NCBI RefSeq assembly: GCF_027111255.2
Contig: NZ_CP114285.2
Coordinates: 1,302,001 to 1,366,000 of the forward strand
Direction: 5' to 3'
Source of the DNA: Flavobacterium flavigenum
GTDB taxonomy: Bacteria > Bacteroidota > Bacteroidia > Flavobacteriales > Flavobacteriaceae
Length of the DNA stretch: 64,000 bases
A program made the translations under genes and the position numbers. A model generated the notes under the pieces. It worked only from the letters and a program-made list of their open reading frames with translations. It had not been told where the DNA came from and ran no database searches. This document shows, in pieces, positions 1 through 9,386 of the stretch. Position 1 is the stretch's first letter, and each line of letters starts with the position of its first letter.

Positions 1-41
1 CTTTAAAAGATGAAGCACCTATAAAGGTTAAAGTAAAATAG
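1..41 (+). CDS. C-terminal tail of a protein upstream of the RND pump (partial)
   Basis: An open frame enters from the left edge and ends at a TAG at 39-41, reading LKDEAPIKVKVK. The next gene, 101 bp away on the same strand, is an RND efflux pump, and in this gene order the upstream gene is normally the periplasmic adaptor (HlyD/AcrA type membrane fusion protein). The assignment is inferred from position only; twelve residues are too few to identify a family. Confidence 0.45.
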   Translation, partial: LKDEAPIKVKVK

Positions 42-142
42 TTTTTAAGTTACGAGTCTGGAGTTTTATGCTTTGAAATTCAAATTATTATTTCAGGTAT
101 ACTAACTCATAATTCATAACTAACAATTTATAATTCAACAAA

Positions 143-3100
143 ATGAGTTTATCAACTACAAGTATAAAGAGACCTGTTTTAACCATTGTACTGAATCTTT
201 TGATTATTTTATTCGGTTTTATTGGTTACACTTTTCTGGGTGTCCGTGAATTTCCTTCGATTGACCCGGCGCAGGTTTCTATCAGAACCAATTATACAGG
301 AGCCAATTCTGATATTATTGAATCACAAATTACGGAACCTCTTGAAAAAGCTGTAAATGCGATTGATGGAATCAGAAATATAACATCATCCAGTAATCAG
401 GGGAGCAGTAATATTACTATCGAATTCAACTTAGATAAAAACCTTGAAGAAGCAGCAAATGATGTTCGTGACAAGGTTTCACAGGCTGTTCGAAATTTAC
501 CGCAGGACATTGATGCACCTCCGGTTGTTTCTAAGGCAGATGCCGACAGTGAATCTATTATTTCGATGACGGTTCAGAGTGATACCAGAAGCTCATTAGA
601 ATTAAGTGATTATGCCGAGAATGTTATTTCGCAGCGTTTAGAAACTATTCCGGGAGTGAGTGGTGTTCAGATTTGGGGTCAAAAACGTTACGCCATGCGT
701 TTATGGATTGACCCTGTAAAATTAACGGCCTACAAATGTACAGTAGCTGATGTTCGTAATGCCTTAAATGCACAAAATGTTGAACTGCCTTCAGGAAAAC
801 TGACCGGAAACAATACTGAACTTACCGTAAAAACAATAGGAAATCTTTCTAAACCGGAAGAATTCAACAACATTATCATTCGTACAGATGGTGATAAAAT
901 TATTCGTCTTAGCGATGTAGGAGGTGCAGAATTAGGACCAGAAAATATCGAAACTTCATTAACTTCTTCCGGACTTCCAATGATTGGTCTGGCAATTGTT
1001 CCGATGCCGGGAGCAAATTATTTAGATATCTCATCCGAATTTTATAAAAAATATGAAGCGCTAAAAAAAGATTTACCAAAGGATATCAAACTTAATATTG
1101 CGCTTGATAATACGTTGTTTGTAAAGAAATCAGTATTGGAAGTTGCTGAGACTTTAGGGATTTCTATTCTGTTAGTAATCATAATTATTTATCTGTTTTT
1201 CAGGGACTGGGCAATTGCGTTCAGACCTTTGATTGATATTCCTGTTTCCTTAATTGCCACATTTTTCATTATGTGGATGCTTGGGTTTTCCATAAACGTA
1301 TTAACCCTTTTGGCTATTGTTTTAGCTACAGGACTTGTGGTAGATGACGGAATCGTGGTGACAGAAAATATCTTCAAAAAAGTCGAAGAAGGAATGTCCC
1401 CTATTGAAGCAGCTATAAAAGGTTCTAACGAAATTTTCTATGCTGTAATTTCGATATCCGTAACGCTGGCAGCTGTATTTTTACCAGTAATTTTCCTGGA
1501 AGGTTTCGTAGGACGCCTTTTTAGGGAATTCGGGGTTGTGATTGGTTCCGCTGTTTTGATTTCTGCTTTTGTATCCCTGACTTTGACACCAATGCTGAAT
1601 GCTTATCTGATGAAAGGCGGTGAACAGAAAAAATCCAAATTCTACATGAAGACGGAGCCTTTTTTCGAAAAAATGAACAGCACTTACGCAGAAAGTCTTT
1701 CTAAATTTATGGATCGAAAATGGATCAGTTTCCCGATTCTGATTGTTTGTTTTGGAATTATTTACCTCTTTTTTACCATACTCCCAAAAGAAACAGCACC
1801 CTTAGACGACCGTAGTTCTGTCGTTATGCGTATGACAACTCCTGAAGGATCTTCTTATGAATATACCGATCGTTTTATGCAGGAGATTTCAAAATTGGTA
1901 GACGATTCTATTCCGGAGAAAAAAGTAAGCTTAGTTATTACTTCTCCAGGATTTGGTTCTTCATCTGTAAACAGTGGCTTTATCAGGCTTTCTTTAAAAC
2001 AGCCCGATGAAAGAGTTCGTTCGCAAAAAGATATCGCCGATAAATTAACCAAATGGACTAAACAATATCCGGATGCCAAAACATCTGTTATCCAACAGCC
2101 CACAATTGCTGTGAACAGACGTGGAGGATTGCCTATTCAGTATATTATTCAGGCTTCGACTTTCGAGAAATTAAGAGAAAAAATCCCTGTTTTTATGGAG
2201 GAAGTGGGCAAAAGCGACGTGTTCTCTATTAGCGATGTCAATTTAAAATTCAACAAACCGGAAATCAATGTAAGTATCGATCGTGAAAAAGCCGAGAGTT
2301 TAGGGATTTCTATAATGGATATTGCACAGACCCTACAGCTTTCGCTGAGCGGACAACGTTTTGGATATTTCATCAAGAACGGAAAACAGTATCAGGTAAT
2401 TGGCCAGTTTAATCAGGAAGACCGTTCGAAACCGCTTGATTTAACTTCAATTTTCGTAAAAAACAAAAACGGTGAATTGATTCAGATGGATAATGTTGTA
2501 AAAATTGAAGAGCAGAGTAATCCGCCTCAATTGTACCACAATAACCGCTACATGTCGGCAACGGTTTCTGCTGGTCTGGCACCAGGAAAAAGCATCAGTG
2601 ATGGTATTGAGGAAATGGACCGGATTAAAGCAAAAGTTTTAGACCAGAGTTTCACCACTGATTTAAGTGGGGAATCACGCGATTTTGTAGAAAGTAGCTC
2701 CAATACCTCATTCGCATTTGGATTAGCATTATTGTTGATTTTCCTTATTCTTGCTGCTCAGTTTGAAAGTTTTATAGATCCGTTAATTATCATCCTGACC
2801 GTACCAATGGCGGTCGCAGGTGCTTTATTCTCTTTATGGCTGTTCAATCAGACCTGGAATATTTTCAGCCAGATTGGGACCGTAATGCTTATTGGACTTG
2901 TAACTAAAAACGGTATTTTGATAGTAGAATTTGCTAATCAGCTGCGTGAACAGGGAAAACCAAAATTAGAAGCGATTCTTGAAGCTTCAGAAGCACGTTT
3001 AAGACCTATTTTAATGACGAGTCTGGCTATTGCCTTAGGAGCATTACCAATCGCAATGTCACTAGGAGCAGCTTCTACCAGCAGAATCGGTATGGGAGTT

Positions 3101-3241
3101 GTTATTGTGGGAGGAACTATTTTCTCTTTGGCATTAACCCTTTTTGTTATTCCGGCTATTTATCTGATGTGGTCAAAAGCCAGAAAACATTATCCTGAGT
3201 TTGATCATATTGACGAATACGAAAAAGAAAGTATAAAATAG
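143..3241 (+). CDS. RND efflux pump inner-membrane permease (HAE1/AcrB type)
   Basis: The 1032-residue protein has the normal length and layout of hydrophobe/amphiphile RND pumps. It has an N-terminal membrane helix (about residues 12-32), a first periplasmic loop to about 330, a membrane block to about 490, a second loop, and a C-terminal block of helices. The paired aspartates of the proton relay are visible in GLVVDDGIVV (D401-D402). Such pumps drive export of drugs, dyes or bile-like compounds from the periplasm using the proton gradient. The preceding open frame is probably the adaptor, and a TolC-type outer-membrane channel follows 57 bp downstream, so the tripartite pump appears to be one operon. 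The substrate cannot be read from the sequence. Confidence 0.93.
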   Translation: MSLSTTSIKRPVLTIVLNLLIILFGFIGYTFLGVREFPSIDPAQVSIRTNYTGANSDIIESQITEPLEKAVNAIDGIRNITSSSNQGSSNITIEFNLDKNLEEAANDVRDKVSQAVRNLPQDIDAPPVVSKADADSESIISMTVQSDTRSSLELSDYAENVISQRLETIPGVSGVQIWGQKRYAMRLWIDPVKLTAYKCTVADVRNALNAQNVELPSGKLTGNNTELTVKTIGNLSKPEEFNNIIIRTDGDKIIRLSDVGGAELGPENIETSLTSSGLPMIGLAIVPMPGANYLDISSEFYKKYEALKKDLPKDIKLNIALDNTLFVKKSVLEVAETLGISILLVIIIIYLFFRDWAIAFRPLIDIPVSLIATFFIMWMLGFSINVLTLLAIVLATGLVVDDGIVVTENIFKKVEEGMSPIEAAIKGSNEIFYAVISISVTLAAVFLPVIFLEGFVGRLFREFGVVIGSAVLISAFVSLTLTPMLNAYLMKGGEQKKSKFYMKTEPFFEKMNSTYAESLSKFMDRKWISFPILIVCFGIIYLFFTILPKETAPLDDRSSVVMRMTTPEGSSYEYTDRFMQEISKLVDDSIPEKKVSLVITSPGFGSSSVNSGFIRLSLKQPDERVRSQKDIADKLTKWTKQYPDAKTSVIQQPTIAVNRRGGLPIQYIIQASTFEKLREKIPVFMEEVGKSDVFSISDVNLKFNKPEINVSIDREKAESLGISIMDIAQTLQLSLSGQRFGYFIKNGKQYQVIGQFNQEDRSKPLDLTSIFVKNKNGELIQMDNVVKIEEQSNPPQLYHNNRYMSATVSAGLAPGKSISDGIEEMDRIKAKVLDQSFTTDLSGESRDFVESSSNTSFAFGLALLLIFLILAAQFESFIDPLIIILTVPMAVAGALFSLWLFNQTWNIFSQIGTVMLIGLVTKNGILIVEFANQLREQGKPKLEAILEASEARLRPILMTSLAIALGALPIAMSLGAASTSRIGMGVVIVGGTIFSLALTLFVIPAIYLMWSKARKHYPEFDHIDEYEKESIK

Positions 3242-3298
3242 CACTAAATCATGAATTTTAAATTTTAGAATTCATGATTTCAGTAAAAGAAAATAAAC

Positions 3299-4609
3299 AT
3301 GAATAATAGAAATTTATATCGCATTTTAATAATCCTCTTATTATGTATTGGCAAAACCAATGCGCAGGAAGTCCTGACTATTGAAGAGGCCATGAAAATA
3401 GCTTTAGAAAATAATTTTGAAATTAAAATTGCCAAAAACAATTCAAAAATATCTGAAACGAATGTAACAATTGGAAATGCAGGAATGCTCCCAACCGCTA
3501 CCGCTTCGATTACAGACAACAACAGTATCACCAACTCCTCTCAAACACGTCAGGACGGAACGACAACAGCTTTGGACAATGCCAAAAACAACAGCTTAAA
3601 CTACGGGGTAAGCCTTGGCTGGACGGTTTTCGATGGAATGAAAATGTTCGCCAGGCTGGATCAATTAAAGGAACTTCAAAAACTAGGCGATGCTGAGTTA
3701 AAAAGAACAATTTTACTAAAAATTTCACAGGTTAATTCAGCTTATTATGACCTGGTACAACAGCAACAGCAGCTAGCTGCTTTAGACACCACCATTGTTA
3801 TTTCAAACCAAAGATTAGAACTGGCAAAAAACCGTTTTACAATTGGTAAAGCATCAAAATTGGAAGTTTTGAATGCACAGGTTGATTTGAATTCAGACCA
3901 GGTAGCTTTGTTACGCCAAAAAGAATCGTATATCAATTCAAAAATTTTACTTAATCAATATTTAGCCCGTGATCCAAAAATTGATTTCAAAGTCACAGAC
4001 CAGCTTACCGTTGATGATAAATTAATTTTTGCTGATTTGTTGGATTTGGCACAAAAACAAAATCCTGCATTAGAAGCTCAAATAATCAATAAACGAATTG
4101 CAGAATTGGAATTGAAACAGGTAAAAGCAGACCGATATCCTGTGATTAACTTAACCACCGGATATAATTTTGCAGAAAGTCAATCCAGTTTAGGTTTTAC
4201 AAGTGAAGCTTCTTCCAGAGGATTAAATTATGGTTTTAATGCTACGCTCAACATTTTCGATGGTTTTAATCAGCATAGAAATGAAAAAGTGGCAAAATTG
4301 CAAATCGAAAATTCTCAAATTGCTATCGAACAGCAAAATATGATCCTGAATACACAATTAAGTACTGCCTTCCAGACCTATTTAACCAACATCGAACTTA
4401 TTGGACTGGAAGATGATAATGAAGAAATAGCAAAACAAAATCTTTCAATTACGCTGGATAAATTCAGGATTGGAACAATTACAACATTAGAATTCAGAAC
4501 AGCTCAATTGAATTATGTGAATGCAAAAGTTCGTAACAGCAACGCTCAATATCAGGCAAAATTATCTGAAATTGCATTAAAAGAATTAGCCGGAAATATT
4601 AGTTTTTAG
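3299..4609 (+). CDS. TolC family outer-membrane efflux channel
   Basis: The 436-residue protein starts with a signal peptide cleaved at about residue 22 (after GKTNA) and has the two long alpha-helical repeats of the outer membrane efflux protein family. The repeats are visible as two related Gln/Asn/Leu-rich blocks, each ending with a segment like RFTIGKASKLEV and KFRIGTITTLEF. It would form the trimeric outer-membrane duct of the RND pump encoded just upstream. It lies 57 bp after the pump and 26 bp before the bestrophin-like gene, so co-transcription is likely. Confidence 0.92.
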   Translation: MNNRNLYRILIILLLCIGKTNAQEVLTIEEAMKIALENNFEIKIAKNNSKISETNVTIGNAGMLPTATASITDNNSITNSSQTRQDGTTTALDNAKNNSLNYGVSLGWTVFDGMKMFARLDQLKELQKLGDAELKRTILLKISQVNSAYYDLVQQQQQLAALDTTIVISNQRLELAKNRFTIGKASKLEVLNAQVDLNSDQVALLRQKESYINSKILLNQYLARDPKIDFKVTDQLTVDDKLIFADLLDLAQKQNPALEAQIINKRIAELELKQVKADRYPVINLTTGYNFAESQSSLGFTSEASSRGLNYGFNATLNIFDGFNQHRNEKVAKLQIENSQIAIEQQNMILNTQLSTAFQTYLTNIELIGLEDDNEEIAKQNLSITLDKFRIGTITTLEFRTAQLNYVNAKVRNSNAQYQAKLSEIALKELAGNISF

Positions 4610-4635
4610 TTTAATTTTGTTCGAAAAGCATTTAA

Positions 4636-5499
4636 ATGATTTCATACAATACAAAGGACTGGGTAACTTTTATTTTTCGTTTTCACAAATCTGACACCAT
4701 AAGAAAATTGTTTTCTGTCATGATTGTGATTGGAATTTATAGTGCGGCCGTTGGTTATCTTGAAGTTCAGTATTTTAAAATCGGGAAAAACGATTACATA
4801 CACAATATCAATATCATGCACGGCATGCTGGGTTTTGTCATCTCGTTACTGCTTGTTTTCAGGACAAATACCGCTTATGACCGTTGGTGGGAAGGAAGAA
4901 AATTATGGGGCAGCCTTGTCAATAACAGCCGTAATCTCGCCATCAAGCTGTCTGCCATTTTAAAAGATGAAACCGACAGAAGCTTTTTCAGGAAATTTAT
5001 TCCAATGTATGCCCATATTCTTCAGATCCATTTAAAAGATGATGACACAAGTAAACAGCTTTTTGAAGATGTTGATTTAGAAATCGATCACCATAAACAC
5101 AAACCCAATCAGTTAAAAAAAATCATATATCAAAAAATTAATGATTTGTATGATACAAAAAAAATCACCGGAGACCAGCTCATTATTTTAAACGAAGAAT
5201 TAAGATCTTTTACTGATATCTGCGGTGCCTGTGAACGAATAAAAAACACTCCTATTCCGTATTCTTACAGTGCATTTATCAAAAAATTCATTTTCTTTTA
5301 TACGATGACGCTTCCTTTTGGATATTCTGTAAGCCTGGGTTACTTTGTAGCTCCAGTCGTTGTTTTTGTATTTTATGTTCTGGCAAGTTTAGAATTAATT
5401 GCCGAAGAAATCGAAGATCCGTTTGGAGATGATGAAAACGATTTGCCTATAAAAAAGATATCCGAAAACATCAAAAAACATGTTGAGGAATTGATTTAG
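4636..5499 (+). CDS. Bestrophin-like anion channel family protein
   Basis: The 287-residue membrane protein matches the bacterial bestrophin/UPF0187 family. It has N-terminal hydrophobic segments (about 25-45 and 60-78), then the family signature FRTNTAYDRWWEGRKLWG, a soluble helical middle, and a C-terminal membrane segment at about 225-255 followed by an acidic tail (EEIEDPFGDDEND). Family members form pentameric ion channels. It lies 26 bp after the TolC gene and probably shares its transcript, but a functional link to efflux is not evident. Ion selectivity cannot be predicted from sequence. Confidence 0.85.
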   Translation: MISYNTKDWVTFIFRFHKSDTIRKLFSVMIVIGIYSAAVGYLEVQYFKIGKNDYIHNINIMHGMLGFVISLLLVFRTNTAYDRWWEGRKLWGSLVNNSRNLAIKLSAILKDETDRSFFRKFIPMYAHILQIHLKDDDTSKQLFEDVDLEIDHHKHKPNQLKKIIYQKINDLYDTKKITGDQLIILNEELRSFTDICGACERIKNTPIPYSYSAFIKKFIFFYTMTLPFGYSVSLGYFVAPVVVFVFYVLASLELIAEEIEDPFGDDENDLPIKKISENIKKHVEELI

Positions 5500-5601
5500 A
5501 AATTGTATTTATTTGATTTTAATTTCTATTAATCCATTTCATTTAAACCGAAAACTATATTCTTTCGGAAGAATTACATGCTATAAAAAACAAAAAAATA
5601 G

Positions 5602-5633
5602 TTTCCAACTCCAGCAATCAATCCTTATATTTG
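5602..5633 (+). promoter_or_regulatory. Putative flavobacterial promoter of pheT
   Basis: TATATTTG at 5626-5633 fits the Bacteroidota -7 consensus TAnnTTTG. A TTTC at 5602-5605, 20 nt upstream, is one base from the -33 TTTG. The start codon lies 28 nt downstream. Confidence 0.55.
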
Positions 5634-5661
5634 TACACTTATCAAGAATACTGAAATCAAA

Positions 5662-8082
5662 ATGAAAATATCTTACAACTGGTTAAAACAATTTATTAAA
5701 ACAGACTGGACATCAGAGCAAACTTCAGAATTACTTACAGATTTAGGTCTGGAAGTTGAAGTGGTCGAAAAATACCAATCAGTAAAAGGAGGCTTAGAAG
5801 GAGTTGTTGTAGGACATGTACTTACTTGCGAAAAACATCCTGATGCGGACCGATTAAAAGTTACTAGTTTAGATATTGGTTTAGAGAATCCTATTCAGGT
5901 AGTTTGTGGTGCTTCAAATGTTGCGGCAGGTCAAAAAGTGCCTGTAGCTACTATTGGAACAGTTTTATATGATAAAGAAGGAGGAGAATTTACCATTAAA
6001 AAAGGTAAAATTCGCGGACAGGAAAGCCACGGAATGATTTGTGCTGAAGATGAATTAGGTCTCGGAACAGGTCATGATGGCATTATGGTGCTGGATGAAA
6101 AACTAATTCCGGGAACTCCTGCTGCTGAAGTTTTCAAAATAGCAAATGATGAAGTTTTCGAAATCGGGTTAACTCCAAATCGTGCAGATGCCATGAGTCA
6201 TTTTGGAACGGCACGTGATTTAAGAGCCGGAATGTTGCAGCGCGGAATAAATGTAGAATTGATTACTCCTTCTGTTAGCAATTTCAGGGTTGACATGCGT
6301 ACTTTAAAAATTGATGTAAGCGTAGAAGAGCCTACCCTTGCACCAAGATATTGTGGCGTTACCATTTCAGGCATTACTGTAGAAGAATCACCGGCATGGC
6401 TTAAAGATCGTTTAAAAGCTATTGGATTAACTCCAAAAAATAATATTGTAGACGTTACCAATTATGTTTTACACGAATTAGGACAGCCATTGCATGCGTT
6501 TGATGCTGCAAAAATCAACGGAAAAATAATTGTAAAAACACTTCCTGAAGGTACTAAATTTGTCACTTTAGATGATGTTGAAAGAACCTTACACAAGGAA
6601 GACCTTATGATTTGTGATGAAAAAGGGCCACTTTGCATTGCAGGTGTTTTCGGCGGGAAAAAATCAGGTGTTTCTGAAGTAACTACTTCTATATTTTTAG
6701 AAAGTGCTTATTTTGATGCCGTAAGTGTGCGTAAAACCGCCAAAAGGCATCAGTTAAATACCGATGCTTCTTTTAGATTTGAAAGAGGAATTGATCCAAC
6801 TATCACAGAATACGCATTAAAACGTGCGGCACTTTTAATCCAGGAAGTGGCAGGCGGAAAAGTTACATCTGATATAATAGAAGTATATCCTAAAAAAGTA
6901 GAAGATTTTTCTGTTTTATTAAATTTCAGCCATGTTTATAAAATCATCGGGCAGGAAATCCCAAAAGACACCATCAAGAAAATATTAGTTTCTTTAGATA
7001 TTAAAGTGAATAGTGTTTCTGAATCTGGTTTGGGATTAACTATTCCCGCATATCGCGTAGATGTTCAGCGAGAAATAGATGTGATTGAAGAAATTTTAAG
7101 GGTTTACGGATACAATAATATTGATTTTTCTAAGAAATTTAATGCTACAGTAGCCAATTCCCCAAGAACAGAAGACTACAAAGTACAAAATATAATTGCA
7201 TCACAATTGAACTCTCAGGGGTTTCATGAAATGATGGCAAATTCATTGACTACGGCTGATTACGCAAAATTATCTGCTGACCTGAAAGAAGAATATAATG
7301 TTACGATGCTGAATCCGTTGAGCAGTGATTTATCAACCATGCGTCAGTCGCTATTATTTTCAGGTTTGGAAGCGATTTCATATAATATCAACAGAAGAAA
7401 TTCTGATTTGAAATTATTCGAATTCGGAAAAACGTACCATAAATACCTTAATGGATACGAAGAACACAAACATTTAAGTTTGTTAATTTCGGGTAACAGA
7501 AATAAGGAGAGCTGGACAAATCCGCAAAAAACTACTGATTTCTTTTTACTAAAAGGATATGTTACCGGCATTTTAAATCGTTTAGGAATAGATAAAATTT
7601 CAAATGTCCCATCAAAATCAGATGTGTTTTCTGAAGGAACTTCAAAAGTTTATAACAATGAAGTTTTAGTAGAGATTGGAGTAGTTAAAAAATCAATTTT
7701 AAAACATTTTGGAATCAAACAGGATGTTTATTATGCTGATTTTAACTGGGATTTGGTACTGAAAATAATCACAGGAAAAATTAAATATTCAGATATCCCT
7801 AAATATCCGGAAGTACGCAGGGATTTGGCATTACTAATTGACCAAAGCACAACTTATGAAAGTATTTATACACTGGCTAAACAAACGGAAAAGGCACTTT
7901 TAAAAGATGTGAATTTATTCGATGTTTATGAAGGTAAAAACCTTCCTGAAGGCAAAAAATCATATGCTTTGAGTTTCACAATTCAGGACAGCACCAAAAC
8001 ACTTACCGATAGCCAGATCGATAAAATCATGTCTAAATTACAGCAGACTTTTGAAACTGAGCTAGGAGCAAGTTTAAGATAA
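5662..8082 (+). CDS. pheT: Phenylalanyl-tRNA synthetase beta subunit
   Basis: The 806-residue product has the full bacterial PheT order. It has an N-terminal EMAP-type tRNA-binding domain (about residues 40-150, with HPDADRLKV), the B3/4 editing domain (about 210-390), the B5 domain (about 410-480), a catalytic-like core (about 490-690) and a C-terminal ferredoxin-fold anticodon-binding domain (about 710-806, with YPEVRRDLALL). It forms the alpha2-beta2 enzyme that charges tRNA-Phe. pheS is not adjacent, which is usual in Bacteroidota. The gene has its own promoter and is followed by a strong terminator. Confidence 0.98.
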   Translation: MKISYNWLKQFIKTDWTSEQTSELLTDLGLEVEVVEKYQSVKGGLEGVVVGHVLTCEKHPDADRLKVTSLDIGLENPIQVVCGASNVAAGQKVPVATIGTVLYDKEGGEFTIKKGKIRGQESHGMICAEDELGLGTGHDGIMVLDEKLIPGTPAAEVFKIANDEVFEIGLTPNRADAMSHFGTARDLRAGMLQRGINVELITPSVSNFRVDMRTLKIDVSVEEPTLAPRYCGVTISGITVEESPAWLKDRLKAIGLTPKNNIVDVTNYVLHELGQPLHAFDAAKINGKIIVKTLPEGTKFVTLDDVERTLHKEDLMICDEKGPLCIAGVFGGKKSGVSEVTTSIFLESAYFDAVSVRKTAKRHQLNTDASFRFERGIDPTITEYALKRAALLIQEVAGGKVTSDIIEVYPKKVEDFSVLLNFSHVYKIIGQEIPKDTIKKILVSLDIKVNSVSESGLGLTIPAYRVDVQREIDVIEEILRVYGYNNIDFSKKFNATVANSPRTEDYKVQNIIASQLNSQGFHEMMANSLTTADYAKLSADLKEEYNVTMLNPLSSDLSTMRQSLLFSGLEAISYNINRRNSDLKLFEFGKTYHKYLNGYEEHKHLSLLISGNRNKESWTNPQKTTDFFLLKGYVTGILNRLGIDKISNVPSKSDVFSEGTSKVYNNEVLVEIGVVKKSILKHFGIKQDVYYADFNWDLVLKIITGKIKYSDIPKYPEVRRDLALLIDQSTTYESIYTLAKQTEKALLKDVNLFDVYEGKNLPEGKKSYALSFTIQDSTKTLTDSQIDKIMSKLQQTFETELGASLR

Positions 8083-8089
8083 GTTATAA

Positions 8090-8126
8090 AAAAACACCAG
8101 CATTATGAATTGCTGGTGTTTTTTTT
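8090..8126. terminator. Bidirectional intrinsic terminator between pheT and the DUF808 gene
   Basis: A perfect stem of AACACCAGCA and its complement TGCTGGTGTT closes a short loop and is flanked by A and T tracts on both sides. It can therefore end transcription of pheT on the plus strand and of the DUF808 gene on the minus strand. Confidence 0.9.
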
Positions 8127-8137
8127 ATGACTTGCTG

Positions 8138-9019
8138 TTAATGTTTCTTTTTGAAAATCTTTTTAAACAAATTTACGATTACCAAAACAACACAGCCTAA
8201 AACAAGACCCGTTACAAATTCTTTTACTATAGAAGGAAGCTTAATACCTTCTGCCAAATGATGAAAATATGGAATATAATGTACAAAGATTCCTCCAGCC
8301 ACTAATAATAACGCAATTGTACCAATAACCGTTAAAGCTTTGATAACTAACGGAAGTGCTTTTACAAGTATATTACCAATAAATTTTGAAATACTTTTTT
8401 CGTTTTTACTAAACTTAATAAGCTTATATCCTGCTTCATCCATCCTCACAATAAGAGCTACAATTCCATAAACTCCAATAGTAGCAACTAAGGCAATTAT
8501 TGACGTTACAATGATTTGCTGAATAATTGGCTTTCCGATTACAGTTCCCAAAGCGATAATTACAATTTCTACAGACAATATAAAATCAGTAATAATGGCT
8601 GATTTTACTTTTCCTTTTTCCATCTCAAGAATTTGTTCTTCAGTATAAGTATTTTCAGTTATTCCTTCTGACTCTTCATGCGCATGAGGAAACACAAATT
8701 CATATATTTTTTCGGCTCCTTCGTAAGCCAGGAATAATCCACCCAAAACTAAAATTACAATAATAGCATCTGGCATAAAAGCACTCAATAAAAACGCTAT
8801 TGGAAGAATAATTACTTTATTAAGCAAAGATCCTTTGCTAATTGCCCACAGTACCGGAAGCTCTCTGGATGAAGCAAATCCTGAAGCTTTCTCGGCATTT
8901 ACCGCTAAATCATCCCCTAAAATTCCTGCTGTTTTCTTTGCTGCAACCTTACTCATTACAGCAACGTCGTCCATAATTGCTGCTATATCGTCTAATAGTA
9001 CGAAAAAACCTGATGCCAT
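8138..9019 (-). CDS. DUF808 family membrane protein (YedI-like)
   Basis: The 293-residue protein begins MASGFFVLLDDIAAIMDDVA, the characteristic opening of the DUF808/YedI family. It has several hydrophobic helices (about 75-100, 145-200, 225-260 and 265-290) and ends in a Lys-rich tail. The family is an uncharacterised inner-membrane group often described as putative transporters. Its leader shares the motif CACTAACATTAAAA with the leader of the 39-codon gene immediately upstream on the same strand, which may indicate duplicated leader DNA or a shared control site. Confidence 0.88.
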   Translation of the reverse strand: MASGFFVLLDDIAAIMDDVAVMSKVAAKKTAGILGDDLAVNAEKASGFASSRELPVLWAISKGSLLNKVIILPIAFLLSAFMPDAIIVILVLGGLFLAYEGAEKIYEFVFPHAHEESEGITENTYTEEQILEMEKGKVKSAIITDFILSVEIVIIALGTVIGKPIIQQIIVTSIIALVATIGVYGIVALIVRMDEAGYKLIKFSKNEKSISKFIGNILVKALPLVIKALTVIGTIALLLVAGGIFVHYIPYFHHLAEGIKLPSIVKEFVTGLVLGCVVLVIVNLFKKIFKKKH

Positions 9020-9100
9020 TATATTTTGCTTTTTTTAATGTTAGTGGTGCGAATCTACTACTTTTATCCTAAATCATTTTAAAGAATTCGGGATTTAATT

Positions 9101-9220
9101 TTAACTGCACTGACCCAACAAAAACCAAAGAATTATAAAAACTATTATAGTACCAAAGCACCCTCCTCCTAATTTTTTTGCCCCGTAACCGGCTAGCAAC
9201 CCTCTAAATATATTGTTCAT
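9101..9220 (-). CDS. Small hydrophobic protein of 39 residues
   Basis: The open frame starts MNNIFRGLLAGYGAKKLGGG and ends in a hydrophobic helix (IIVFIILWFLLG) before a stop at 9101-9103. A polar, Gly/Lys-rich N-terminus followed by one membrane helix is typical of conserved small proteins in Flavobacteria, and I recall similar ones, but I cannot name a family. It lies between clpB and the DUF808 gene on the same strand as both. The ATG is preceded by an A-rich leader containing CACTAACATTAAAA. Confidence 0.65.
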   Translation of the reverse strand: MNNIFRGLLAGYGAKKLGGGCFGTIIVFIILWFLLGQCS

Positions 9221-9316
9221 AATAATCTATTTTAATGTTAGTGTAAATTTGACGATTAATAGTGTCTATTATTTTATAATACTTTTTAAAAATCTTTCAT
9301 TATTCACGGATTACCC

Positions 9317-9348
9317 AAAAAAAACACCAGCATTTCTGCCGGTGTGAT
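9317..9348 (-). terminator. Intrinsic terminator of clpB
   Basis: Read on the minus strand, CACCGGCA and TGCTGGTG form an 8-bp stem (one G-T pair) around a GAAA tetraloop, followed by a run of eight T. It lies about 40 bp past the clpB stop codon. Confidence 0.85.
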
Positions 9349-9386
9349 TATAATTAATATCTCTTTAATTCTACATTTATATCTGA

